Shown here: in pieces, positions 53,745-61,910 of the stretch
Position numbering within the stretch: position 1 is the stretch's first letter
Layout: each line of letters opens with the position of its first letter
NCBI RefSeq assembly: GCF_000307875.1
Contig: NZ_AJLS01000035.1
Span: forward strand, 62,001-126,000
Origin: Neobacillus bataviensis LMG 21833
GTDB lineage: Bacteria; Bacillota; Bacilli; Bacillales; Cytobacillaceae
Direction: 5' to 3'
Length of the DNA: 64,000 nucleotides
Translations under genes and position numbers: made by a program
The notes under the pieces: model-generated
What the model was told of the DNA's origin: nothing
Seen by the model: the letters and a program-made list of their open reading frames with translations, nothing else
The model's database searches: none

Positions 53745-53834
53745 TTTGTCCTGAATCAGGGAAATCTAAAAAGGAAATTAAATTAATCAATTCTTACCAT
53801 AAGGTAAGTCCTTAAAATCAGATTAAAAAGTATC

Positions 53835-53865
53835 AAGTGTCATCTTTACTGATGACACTTTTATT
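53835..53865. terminator. Hairpin in the gap upstream of the DinB gene
   Basis: AAGTGTCATC (53835-53844) pairs with GATGACACTT (53851-53860), then TTATTT. No gene ends right before it on the plus strand; on the minus strand it lies ahead of the hypothetical gene at 53744. Confidence 0.55.
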
Positions 53866-53909
53866 TATTAAAGTTATTGACCTAAGATAATGAACAATAC
53901 GACCATATT

Positions 53910-53946
53910 GTGAAGAAATATACTTAAACTAATTGGGAGCGTTTCT
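53910..53946 (+). repeat. ACTTAA/CTAACGGGG element (copy in 53.9 kb gap)
   Basis: GTGAAGAAATATACTTAAACT, then AATTGGGAGCGTTTC. It aligns base by base with the left end of the copies at 42479 (opposite strand) and 54962. Confidence 0.6.
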
Positions 53947-54112
53947 ACAATACGTGGAGACGTTTTTTATTGAAATAACGAAGAGTTTGGTTTAAAAAGG
54001 ATAATATTAACGAAAGAGGATAGTAAAATAATACTTAAAGAATACTTTTCATCGTGGAGAATATATACAGAATAGAAGCTAGATATTTACTTTCTTGTGA
54101 AGGGAGAATTTC

Positions 54113-54625
54113 ATGGGTAATTTAGTAAATGACAATCTGTATGAAACGAGAAATAACTTAGTAAAGGAGATTACTTCATTAAGTTATACTCAATTTAACG
54201 GTAGACCTGATATGAATATGTGGAGTATTGCACAAGTTTGTCATCACTTAGTTTTAGTGGAACAGGCAACAATAATGGCTATTGCATGGGGATTAAAAAA
54301 GGTTGATAATACTCAAGAAGAACGTAAAAATCTTTACCTTATGTTGGATAGAACGAAAAAGTTTAAAGCTCCCGAAATCGTTGAACCAGATGTAGAACCA
54401 TTTGAAGTTCAGTCTATCATTGATTTGTTACACGATTCGAGAAAAAAATTTCTGACTTTCCTCAGTACAATAGAAGATAAATCGATATTGGCGGAAAAAT
54501 CATTTAAGCATCCTGCCTTAGGTGAATTACCACTTGACCAATGGATTGAACAGATATATTTGCATGAACAGCGACACACAGAACAAATAAAAGAGATAAA
54601 ATTACTTTTAGATGCTCGGCACTAA
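54113..54625 (+). CDS. DinB-family protein
   Basis: A 170-residue four-helix-bundle protein of the DinB/YfiT type. The metal-binding histidines lie in QVCHHLVLVE near residue 42 and YLHEQRHTEQI near residue 150. The family includes thiol-transferases and damage-induced proteins; no substrate is evident. A strong AAGGGAG precedes the ATG. A terminator follows at 54666. Confidence 0.85.
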   Translation: MGNLVNDNLYETRNNLVKEITSLSYTQFNGRPDMNMWSIAQVCHHLVLVEQATIMAIAWGLKKVDNTQEERKNLYLMLDRTKKFKAPEIVEPDVEPFEVQSIIDLLHDSRKKFLTFLSTIEDKSILAEKSFKHPALGELPLDQWIEQIYLHEQRHTEQIKEIKLLLDARH

Positions 54626-54665
54626 ACTTATTATTATCAATAGATTAATTTAATGAAAGCCAAGC

Positions 54666-54713
54666 ACCTCCCTTTCTCTACATTTTGTAATAGAGGAAGG
54701 GTGGTGTTTTATT
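54666..54713 (+). terminator. Terminator after the DinB gene
   Basis: CACCTCCCTTTCTCTA pairs with TAGAGGAAGGGTGGTG (two bulges), followed by TTTTATT. Confidence 0.68.
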
Positions 54714-54839
54714 ATGTGAATTGCAGCAAACGGATCTTGATAGAAAAAATTGTAACGTTTTATCTTCTTTTGTAGAAAACAACCAATTAGCACATTAATC
54801 ATGCTAAAGTGAACAAAACATATCTGAGGAGGAAGGGTA

Positions 54840-54965
54840 ATGCAGTATATTAATAATTTCGGTTGGGGCCTAAATATAATTCTTATGATTTGTTTTGTTA
54901 TAGCATTATTAGTGCTAATGAGAAAACCGAAAGAAAGCCGAAAGAACACAAAAAAGAAAATGTGA
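54840..54965 (+). CDS. Small single-helix membrane protein (41 residues)
   Basis: Reads MQYINNFGWGLNIILMICFVIA followed by a short helix end and a Lys/Arg-rich tail (RKPKESRKNTKKKM). One membrane helix with a basic cytoplasmic end. GAGGAGGAAGG lies just upstream, making translation likely. The TGA stop at 54963 is also the first bases of an ACTTAA-type repeat, so the last codons may have been altered. Confidence 0.55.
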   Translation: MQYINNFGWGLNIILMICFVIALLVLMRKPKESRKNTKKKM

Positions 54966-55000
54966 AGTAATGTACTTAAACAAACGGGGGCGTTAATTCC
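54962..55000 (+). repeat. ACTTAA/CTAACGGGG element (54.96 kb copy)
   Basis: GTGAAGTAATGTACTTAAACA, then AACGGGGGCGTTAATTCC. It begins at the stop codon of the preceding small ORF. Confidence 0.6.
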
Positions 55001-55071
55001 AAAAAGATATTAAGAGGTGATTTTTAGTTGCTAAAAGTTTTGAGAATTATTTTAGCAGTCAATTGTAGTAC

Positions 55072-55120
55072 AAAAAAGGATAGATTGAGCATATTTTATT
55101 CTGCTAATCTATCCTTTTTT
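55072..55120. terminator. Strong bidirectional hairpin
   Basis: AAAAAAGGATAGATT (55072-55086) pairs perfectly with AATCTATCCTTTTTT (55106-55120), with runs of A and T at both ends. A second hairpin, TGCTAAAA/TTTTAGCA, lies at 55029-55057. Confidence 0.75.
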
Positions 55121-55220
55121 ATTTGCCCCATCTGAAATTAAATAAAAGTATAATGTTATTAAGGATGGCCACGCGATTCAAGAATAGAGGGCGAAGCTAA
55201 AAAAGCGGCAGCATAAATTA

Positions 55221-55538
55221 TTATTTCTTTTTGACTTTTACTAATCCTTTCCCTAAATTACCTTTTTCAAAATAGCATATGACTACATCATCGACGTGTA
55301 TTTCATCATCCGAAACGATGCTTTGAGTAGAAAAAATGATCCCTGTCCCGTCATTACTTTTTCCGTAGTACTGATTGCCTTCAATTTTGCTAATTTTATA
55401 TTCTACTGTTGTATATTCAGAAGAATCATTGCTTTTCGTACTTGGATTGTAAACAGGAGCAGCTGTATGGCTTCTAAGTAAAACTAATGCTATTAAAACT
55501 AAGGAGAGTACCCCAAGGATGATCACTCTTTTGAACAT
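55221..55538 (-). CDS. Hypothetical membrane-anchored extracytoplasmic protein
   Basis: A 105-residue protein with an N-terminal helix (about 4-21) and a small beta-rich outer domain (YTTVEYKISKIEGNQYYGKS, then VICYFEKGNLGKGLVKVKKK). It resembles an OB-like extracytoplasmic module but I cannot name a family. GGGAGGG precedes the ATG. No neighbour on the same strand. Confidence 0.6.
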   Translation of the reverse strand: MFKRVIILGVLSLVLIALVLLRSHTAAPVYNPSTKSNDSSEYTTVEYKISKIEGNQYYGKSNDGTGIIFSTQSIVSDDEIHVDDVVICYFEKGNLGKGLVKVKKK

Positions 55539-55721
55539 GCTACTTTCCCTCCCTCTATGTATTGTAAAAGATGAAAGAGGAAAGTAAATCCTACTATTTT
55601 CCTTAGTCTTTATACCTAGTGTTCCGAAAAGGCTTGCAAAACCCAGGGAAAGTCAATTCGTGTATATTTTGCAACTTTTCTAATCAACTTAAGAACTATA
55701 CAGATTAGAAGAAGGTGTAGT

Positions 55722-56831
55722 ATGGTTAAAAATTGTTATCGGTCATTCGCCATCATTTCGTTAAGTATGGTCTTTATTATAATGTCTTCCTGCAGTCATT
55801 CACAAAGAAAAGACGAAAATGACAATACGAATAAAACTCCTCGCGAGGTTTTAGGTTTCTACACAGAACAGGAAGGAACGTTACAAGGGTCTCAACCTAC
55901 AGTTAACTCACAATTCACTAATTTAAGTACCATTGCACCCTTTTGGTATAAGCTCGATGATAAGCGACCAGGCAATCTTATTGATTCGGTTACAGCAGAT
56001 CATAAAAAAATGGTTATTCAGAGTGCTCATGAAAAACACGTAAAGGTATATATGGTTGTACATAATCTCTTTTATGAAACCGTGGAGAAGGGTAAGCAGG
56101 TAGCGAGTAATGTACTCATTAATGATAGTAACCGCAATGTTTTCATTCAGAACTTACGGAAAGAAATAATTCAGTTTAAATATGATGGTATTAATATTGA
56201 TATGGAAAATTTGAATCTGACTGACCGAGATTCCTTTAGTCTGCTGATAAAAATATTGTCTGATGAATTGCACCATGATGGAAAAATAGTTACGGTTTCA
56301 GTCCCGGCAAACACAGGTGATTCCCGTGCTAATCCCTGGTCACCGTGGTTTGATTACGAAAAACTTGGTCTATATTCAGATGGGTTAATGATTATGACCT
56401 ACGATGAACACAACCCTAGAACAAAACCCGGGTCAACAGCATCAGTCGATTGGACAGAAGCAACGATTCATTATGCTTTGAAACACGGAGTACCACCATC
56501 AAAAATTTTACTCGGTATCGCAGGTTATGGATGGGACTGGGATATAACAGAAGGCAAAGCCGTGTATAGATCCTATGCACAGATAATGGATCAGAAAAAA
56601 AAATATAAAGCGAAAAGTATGTGGGACTCCCGTTCGCAAACACCTCATTTCAGTTACGTAGATAAAGAACAACATAGCCACCAGGTATGGTTTGAGAATA
56701 GTGATAGTCTGCGGTTTAAGCTAGACCTTGTAGAAAAATTTAACTTACGGGGAATCGGGATTTGGCGACTTGGCTTAGAAGACCCAATGTACTGGAAGAC
56801 AATCCCCCAGCAAATAAAAGTAAAAAAGTGA
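55722..56831 (+). CDS. GH18 lipoprotein, YaaH/YdhD-type spore glycosidase
   Basis: A 369-residue lipoprotein (Cys at about 24 in MSSCSH) with one GH18 domain. The catalytic motif DGINIDME places the acid Glu at 162; GIAGYGWDWD and GIGIWRLGLED are later barrel strands. It resembles the catalytic domain of YaaH/YdhD, N-acetylglucosaminidases acting on spore cortex or cell-wall glycan, but lacks LysM repeats; the lipid anchor would replace them. AGAAGGTG precedes the ATG. Confidence 0.88.
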   Translation: MVKNCYRSFAIISLSMVFIIMSSCSHSQRKDENDNTNKTPREVLGFYTEQEGTLQGSQPTVNSQFTNLSTIAPFWYKLDDKRPGNLIDSVTADHKKMVIQSAHEKHVKVYMVVHNLFYETVEKGKQVASNVLINDSNRNVFIQNLRKEIIQFKYDGINIDMENLNLTDRDSFSLLIKILSDELHHDGKIVTVSVPANTGDSRANPWSPWFDYEKLGLYSDGLMIMTYDEHNPRTKPGSTASVDWTEATIHYALKHGVPPSKILLGIAGYGWDWDITEGKAVYRSYAQIMDQKKKYKAKSMWDSRSQTPHFSYVDKEQHSHQVWFENSDSLRFKLDLVEKFNLRGIGIWRLGLEDPMYWKTIPQQIKVKK

Positions 56832-56927
56832 TGGAATGATCAAACCAAAAGTGAGTTGGAACCCAATTTATAGTGATAATATTTTATTAATTGGAAGAAA
56901 ATAGTCTTAGGAAAGGAGGAATTGCGA

Positions 56928-57317
56928 ATGTCTGTGAAAAAGTGGTTAACTGGATTAGTCGTTTTGCTTGCGATGATTGTGGTTGTAACAACTTCAGGCA
57001 CGCTTAGTGTATTTGCTGAATCCAGCGTCGTAACACAGCCTATTGAAACAGTGAAAACGATTGAGGTCGAGTTGAATGATGATTATTTTAATCCGAAAGT
57101 GATCACTATTACAACTGGAAGCACGACAACGTTGATATTAAAAAACAAAGGTAGGGTAAAGCACACCTTCACCGTGGAAAAGCTCGGAATTGACACCGAA
57201 GTTCAGGCGGGAAAAGAAAAAACCATTACCGTGAAACCAACAAAGCCCGGTACATATGATTTGGAATGTCGGTACCATTTACAGGAAGGTATGGTTGGAA
57301 AAGTAATAGTCAACTAA
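56928..57317 (+). CDS. Secreted cupredoxin-domain protein
   Basis: A 129-residue protein with a signal peptide (cleavage likely after VFAES) and one cupredoxin domain. Candidate copper ligands are His in VKHTF, Cys in ECRYH, the His four residues later (in YHLQEGM the Met also fits), giving a type 1 site. It could be an electron carrier or copper-binding factor on the cell surface. AAAGGAGGA lies ahead of ATG 56928; TTG 56922 is less likely. Confidence 0.85.
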   Translation: MSVKKWLTGLVVLLAMIVVVTTSGTLSVFAESSVVTQPIETVKTIEVELNDDYFNPKVITITTGSTTTLILKNKGRVKHTFTVEKLGIDTEVQAGKEKTITVKPTKPGTYDLECRYHLQEGMVGKVIVN

Positions 57318-57318
57318 C

Positions 57319-57346
57319 AAGCAGGGTCATTGGGCCCTGCTTTTTT
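57319..57346 (+). terminator. Terminator after the cupredoxin gene
   Basis: AAGCAGGG pairs with CCCTGCTT, then Ts. Confidence 0.85.
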
Positions 57347-57525
57347 AATTGGCAACGGAAATTTACCTATAATAGCCCAGACTCGCAATCAAATTTTCCT
57401 TAAATGCTTGTTCTTATGCCAAATTATGTTTGTTTTACTTATTGATCCCCCAAAATAGTTTTGTATAATATTATTGGACTTCATAGGTTAAAAAATATGT
57501 AAAAGAAACTAAAATGGGAGGGTTT

Positions 57526-58078
57526 ATGGTGAAAATTAAAATAACCGACTTAAAAAAGAAGCTTAACGATTACAGTCAGAAAGAATTGATTGGGCTAATC
57601 GTTGATTTGGTTAAGGTTAATAAAGATGTGCAAGACTTTTTGTCAAGTAAATTTGTCGGGGAAGAGGTAATTGACGAACTTTTCAAAAAGGCTCGTAAAA
57701 AAATTGAAAATGAGTTTTTCCCAGACAGAGGGGGATTCAAAGCTTAGATTTTCAGAAGAGAAAAAAGAAATTACTGGTTTTAAAAAGGCTACAAATGATG
57801 AAAGACGAACAGTAGACCTCATGCTTTTCTATGTCGAACAGGGGGTTGAATTCACTTCCACTTTCGGTTATATAAATGAGCGGTTTTACTCTAGTATGGT
57901 AAATATGTTTGATCAAGTAGCTATAGCATGTGATAGGGATGAAGAACTATTCAGAGATTTCTCTTCAAGAATAAAGAAAGTATTAGAGGACGCAGATGGA
58001 ATAGGATGGGGCTTCGATGAAGCATTAGTAGAATCTTTTTACACTATTAATTGGGTAGATGTCGAAGAAGATGAATAA
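57526..58078 (+). pseudogene. DUF6155 family gene, frameshifted at a G-run
   Basis: The first frame (from ATG 57526, GGGAGGG upstream) reads KITDLKKKLNDYSQKELIGLIVDLVK and ends at a TAG after FFPDRGGFKA. The next frame continues DSKLRFSEEKKEITGFKKATNDERRTVDLMLFYVEQ to 58078. At 57730-57734 there are five Gs; four would join both into one protein of about 183 residues, the size of DUF6155 proteins. The downstream frame has a spurious ATG start at 57671. Genuine mutation, sequencing error and slippage are all possible. Confidence 0.8.
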
Positions 58079-58212
58079 TATATGTAAATAGTAAATGTAG
58101 TGATGGCTGAAACTTCATGAATGCAATGTCCCCACATTTTTTATGCGACAAGAGCTATTAAAAATGAGCTTGAATGTTTATCAGCATTTATCGTTTGGAA
58201 ATTAAGAAATTA

Positions 58213-58277
58213 AAGGTCACTCCCCAGCGCATTAACGCTTTAGTATACCGGTATACCGAGAGCTGACCACTTTTTTT
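58213..58277 (+). terminator. GGTCAGACC-type repeat/terminator (decayed copy 8)
   Basis: AAAGGTCACTCCCC and AGAGCTGACCACTTTTTTT enclose GCGCATTAACGCTTTAG, the family loop, plus a TATACCGGTATACC palindrome that other copies lack. It is the only structured element in the 58079-58480 gap. Confidence 0.6.
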
Positions 58278-58480
58278 CAAGTTGGGCTGTTTTGATCAAT
58301 CTGATTTGGGGAAAGCTTTTTTAAACCGAAGTAGCTAACAATATTCAAACTGATTATTTGAGAAAAGCTGATTTACCTAGGATTTTCTCATAATGATAGT
58401 CAAAAAAGAATTATTAAAAATTCGCGGTGGAATAAGGGGAAATAAGCTTCAAGTATTATATGATATAGAGGGGTGATTCG

Positions 58481-58762
58481 ATGGATTTTATAACCCAAAA
58501 AGCTCTTGATGACTATATCGGGGATAAAACGATAATCGAATTAAAGGACTTGACGAAATTAATCGAAGAACAATTTGATGTCGTTTTTAAGATTGAAAAA
58601 AAGCTTGATATAGATGAAATGACCAAAATGTTGTCCGAAGATCAGATCTTAATAGAAAAAGTAAAAAAAGCTAGAGAGAAAAGAGATCCGAATTTTTCAT
58701 CATATCTTCGCAATAAAGATGAATTCAATAAGTACTTGAACGAGGCTCATAATGCCAAATAA
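58481..58762 (+). CDS. Hypothetical acidic/basic helical protein (93 residues)
   Basis: Unknown. Highly charged and helical throughout (DKTIIELKDLTKLIEEQFDVVFKIEKKLDIDEMTKML), no Cys, no membrane segment. AGGGGTGA lies upstream of the ATG. It overlaps the start of the next gene by 11 bases. The pair may form a two-component unit. Confidence 0.6.
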   Translation: MDFITQKALDDYIGDKTIIELKDLTKLIEEQFDVVFKIEKKLDIDEMTKMLSEDQILIEKVKKAREKRDPNFSSYLRNKDEFNKYLNEAHNAK

Positions 58763-58967
58763 TGACCTATATGAAGTGATTTGGAATCCCGATGTTAAAA
58801 ATTTTGAGTATGATGGTTATTACTGGATAAACATTAGAAATATCATCCTTGTTTTTGAAATATTCGAGAGAGATAAAATTGTTGCGATTGAAGCTTCTTA
58901 TTATGCAAACAATGAACGAAGCGCTCAAGTTTTTTGTGATATCGATCCAAATGAGGGATGGACATAA
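58752..58967 (+). CDS. Hypothetical protein overlapping the previous gene (71 residues)
   Basis: A small acidic protein with aromatic-rich strands (EYDGYYWINIRNIILVFEIFERDKIVAIEASYY). The start ATG 58752 lies inside the previous gene, whose TAA is at 58760-58762. No family recognised. Size and overlap recall toxin/antitoxin or effector/immunity pairs, but nothing in the sequences identifies one. Confidence 0.55.
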   Translation: MPNNDLYEVIWNPDVKNFEYDGYYWINIRNIILVFEIFERDKIVAIEASYYANNERSAQVFCDIDPNEGWT

Positions 58968-59119
58968 CTATGATTGAATTTTAAAATCAATCATAAGAAT
59001 GCTCCATCTCTATTTTTTATATCATATTTGTAATGCAAATTCACGATTAATATAGGAAGGATGCATCTTATTACAAAAATGGTGATAAATTAGAGAACAT
59101 GATCTGTTTATATTAAAAA

Positions 59120-60016
59120 CTAATTGCTGGGCAGTTGGATGCCACGCCAGCTGCTTACATCGCATTGGCCATATTCATTATCACCCACAGCAACCACCGT
59201 GCCGTCCGATTTAAGCCCGACGGTATGGGCACAACCTGCCGCAATCGCCACAATATCGCGCCAATCACATACATTACATTGGCCATACTCATTCCAACCT
59301 ACAGCCACCACAGTACCGTCCGATTTAAGGCCGATGGTATGATTACTACCCACTGCTATCGCCACAATATCGCGCCAGCCACTTACATTGCATTGGTCAT
59401 GTTTATTCAAACCTACAGTCATTACTGTACCGTCCGATATAAGCCCGATTGTATGAAGATAGCCCGCCGCTATCGCTACAATATTGCTCCAGTCGCTTAT
59501 GTTGCATTGGCGGTACCGATTATTACCGACAGCCGTCACCGTGCCGTCCGATTTAAGACCGATAGTATGCCAGTCGCCCGCCGCGACCGCCACAATATCA
59601 TGCCAGCCGCTTACATTGCATTCACCATCATTATTTCGTCCCACTGCTACCACCGTGCCATCCGATTTTAGCCCAATGGTACGACGCCAACCCGTCGTAA
59701 CTGCTACAATATCGCGCCAGTCGTTTACATCGCACTGGTCATGCTTATTCCAACCCACACCCGCCACGGTACCGTCCGATATAAGCCCGATTGTATGAGC
59801 ATTACCCGTGTTCGTCGCCATATGAACATTACCCGCCGCGACCGCCACAATATCATGCCAGCCGCTTACATCACATTGGCCCAATTTATTATCCCCCACG
59901 GCCGTCACCGTACCGTCAGGTTTAAGCACAACGGTATGACGGCGACCCGCCGCTATGGTATCTTTCGGCCACCTTTTCACCTTTAATACCGCTTCTTTCG
60001 GTGAAATGTAATCCAT
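59120..60016 (-). CDS. RCC1-type tandem-repeat propeller protein
   Basis: A 298-residue protein of seven repeats of 38 residues (114 bases), each of the form DIVAVAAGxxHTIGLKSDGTVVAVGxNxxGQCxVSGW. This is the RCC1 pattern and should give a seven-bladed propeller. The second repeat carries a nine-residue insertion that partly duplicates its AGN-H segment. No signal peptide. The Cys of each unit (GQCN/GECN) is evenly spaced. The coding strand is richer in G+C than nearby genes, so it may be acquired. AGGAGGT precedes the ATG. Confidence 0.85.
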   Translation of the reverse strand: MDYISPKEAVLKVKRWPKDTIAAGRRHTVVLKPDGTVTAVGDNKLGQCDVSGWHDIVAVAAGNVHMATNTGNAHTIGLISDGTVAGVGWNKHDQCDVNDWRDIVAVTTGWRRTIGLKSDGTVVAVGRNNDGECNVSGWHDIVAVAAGDWHTIGLKSDGTVTAVGNNRYRQCNISDWSNIVAIAAGYLHTIGLISDGTVMTVGLNKHDQCNVSGWRDIVAIAVGSNHTIGLKSDGTVVAVGWNEYGQCNVCDWRDIVAIAAGCAHTVGLKSDGTVVAVGDNEYGQCDVSSWRGIQLPSN

Positions 60017-60391
60017 GTTTTACCTCCTCGAATATAAGCAACCCTGTAGTTACCTGACAAGTATATGTATGATTATGGTTGCCCGTCAAATGTAAGTATC
60101 CGTATGGTTGTGTGTAAACTATACTGTTTGTTGTTCTACCGAATTCCAAAAAGAATCCCGAAAAAAATGAAATAATTTTTTGTTAAAGATTCCATAGTAA
60201 TAGGCGATACGTCACAATCGTCAGAAACTTTTGGAATTGGATTATTGGAAAAACGAGAGTTGGAGAAGGAAATTTTGTATAATATTTATTAAAGTAACGA
60301 TTTTTAATCGTCTTCAACGAACAAGAAAAAATATAGAAATAGACTGCGAATTTGTAAAAAAGGGAAACAAGAGAAACTATTGATTATATAA

Positions 60392-60928
<537 letters not shown>

Positions 60929-61131
60929 CTTTTACTAGAAGTACAAAAGAATAGGAATTCTCAAGGGTGGTCGGTATACTCCCAAACAGAAGGGGGGATG
61001 CTTGCAATTTCTTTTGCTAGTTTAGTCATAGTGATTCTGTCATGCTATAACTATATAGAAAAACTAATATCCACCCTTGAATTCCTAATCTCAGGTGGAT
61101 GATCTTCATCAAATTCGATTCGGGTATAGTT

Positions 61132-61740
61132 TTAACTTTTCAACCCAGCAGCATAGAAGGGACCATTCACTGTAATGGTTGATAGGATCCGTGCCATTTC
61201 TTGAGGAGATTCTTTTCTGCCACTATTCAACCACTGTTGAATGACGCCTATATGTGCAGACGCAACGTAAGAAGCTAAGTATTGTCCTGGAACAACTTCC
61301 CTAACCAGTCCGTCTGAATTATTTCCAAACATTGTTTTCCACATAAAGTCTTTCAGTCTTGTTTGAAATGATAGATCTCCTTTAGGGCCTAACACTGCTT
61401 TCATAAATCCACTATTTTCATTTAAAAACTCAAATACTGAAACTGCTATGGAAAATGGTGTTTCAGTCGGTAATTTTGTTCCATGTGCGGCAATTAAACC
61501 TGGGAAGTTCTGTTTTACAATTCTGGACATCTCATGCATAATTTCTTCTTCGCATTTGGTCATTAAATCAAATTTATCTTGATAGTGTGCATAAAATGTT
61601 CCCCTATTAATTTTCGCTCTAATTGTAATATCCTTTACCGTAATGGCTTCGAAACCTTTTTCATCGATTAATTCTACTAGTGCATCTCGGATTGATTCTT
61701 TTGTTCGAAGGACACGTAAATCCGTATTATTTTCTCGCAA
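61132..61740 (-). CDS. TetR/AcrR-family regulator (YhgE-transporter linked)
   Basis: A 202-residue TetR protein. The HTH reads KGFEAITVKDITIRAKINRGTFYAHYQDKFDLM, followed by a helical ligand domain with the TetR_C33-like FEFLNENSGFMKAVLGPKGD. AAGGAGGAAG precedes the start. It faces the permease gene, with a 28-base perfect palindrome between them. Confidence 0.88.
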   Translation of the reverse strand: MRENNTDLRVLRTKESIRDALVELIDEKGFEAITVKDITIRAKINRGTFYAHYQDKFDLMTKCEEEIMHEMSRIVKQNFPGLIAAHGTKLPTETPFSIAVSVFEFLNENSGFMKAVLGPKGDLSFQTRLKDFMWKTMFGNNSDGLVREVVPGQYLASYVASAHIGVIQQWLNSGRKESPQEMARILSTITVNGPFYAAGLKS

Positions 61741-61765
61741 GCTACTTCCTCCTTCATTTTAGCCA

Positions 61766-61784
61766 ACACATCCATAAAATGTGT
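61766..61784. promoter_or_regulatory. Secondary inverted repeat near the tetR start
   Basis: ACACAT, seven bases, ATGTGT, with a further CCAACACAT copy at about 61791. Possibly a second operator or promoter element; weak. Confidence 0.3.
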
Positions 61785-61855
61785 TCCGTAACCAACACAT
61801 CTGCCAATTTTGATGATTGAAACAGAACTTGATTCCACTTTATAATCGAGTTGTC

Positions 61856-61883
61856 AATAATAAACAACAGGTTGTTTATTATT
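61856..61883. promoter_or_regulatory. TetR-type operator, 28-base perfect palindrome
   Basis: AATAATAAACAAC (61856-61868), AG, then GTTGTTTATTATT (61871-61883): 13 perfect base pairs around a 2-base centre. It lies 28 bases before the permease start and 116 bases before the tetR start. Its core (AAACAA/TTGTTT) resembles the palindrome of the other TetR gene at 30752. Confidence 0.78.
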
Positions 61884-61910
61884 ATAACAAAAAACCAGGG
61901 AGGATAAAAT

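Noticed and set aside
55027..55140. 35-codon frame starting at a TTG behind AAGAGGTGA
   Set aside because: It reads through two hairpins including a strong terminator, so is unlikely to be translated as such.
58118..58230. 27-codon frame reading MQCPHIFYATRAIKNELECL
   Set aside because: No ribosome site and no neighbouring homologue; runs into a decayed repeat.
59124..59986. Three long plus-strand open frames opposite the RCC1-repeat gene
   Set aside because: They are antisense readings kept open by the repeated codons; none has a ribosome site or known domain.
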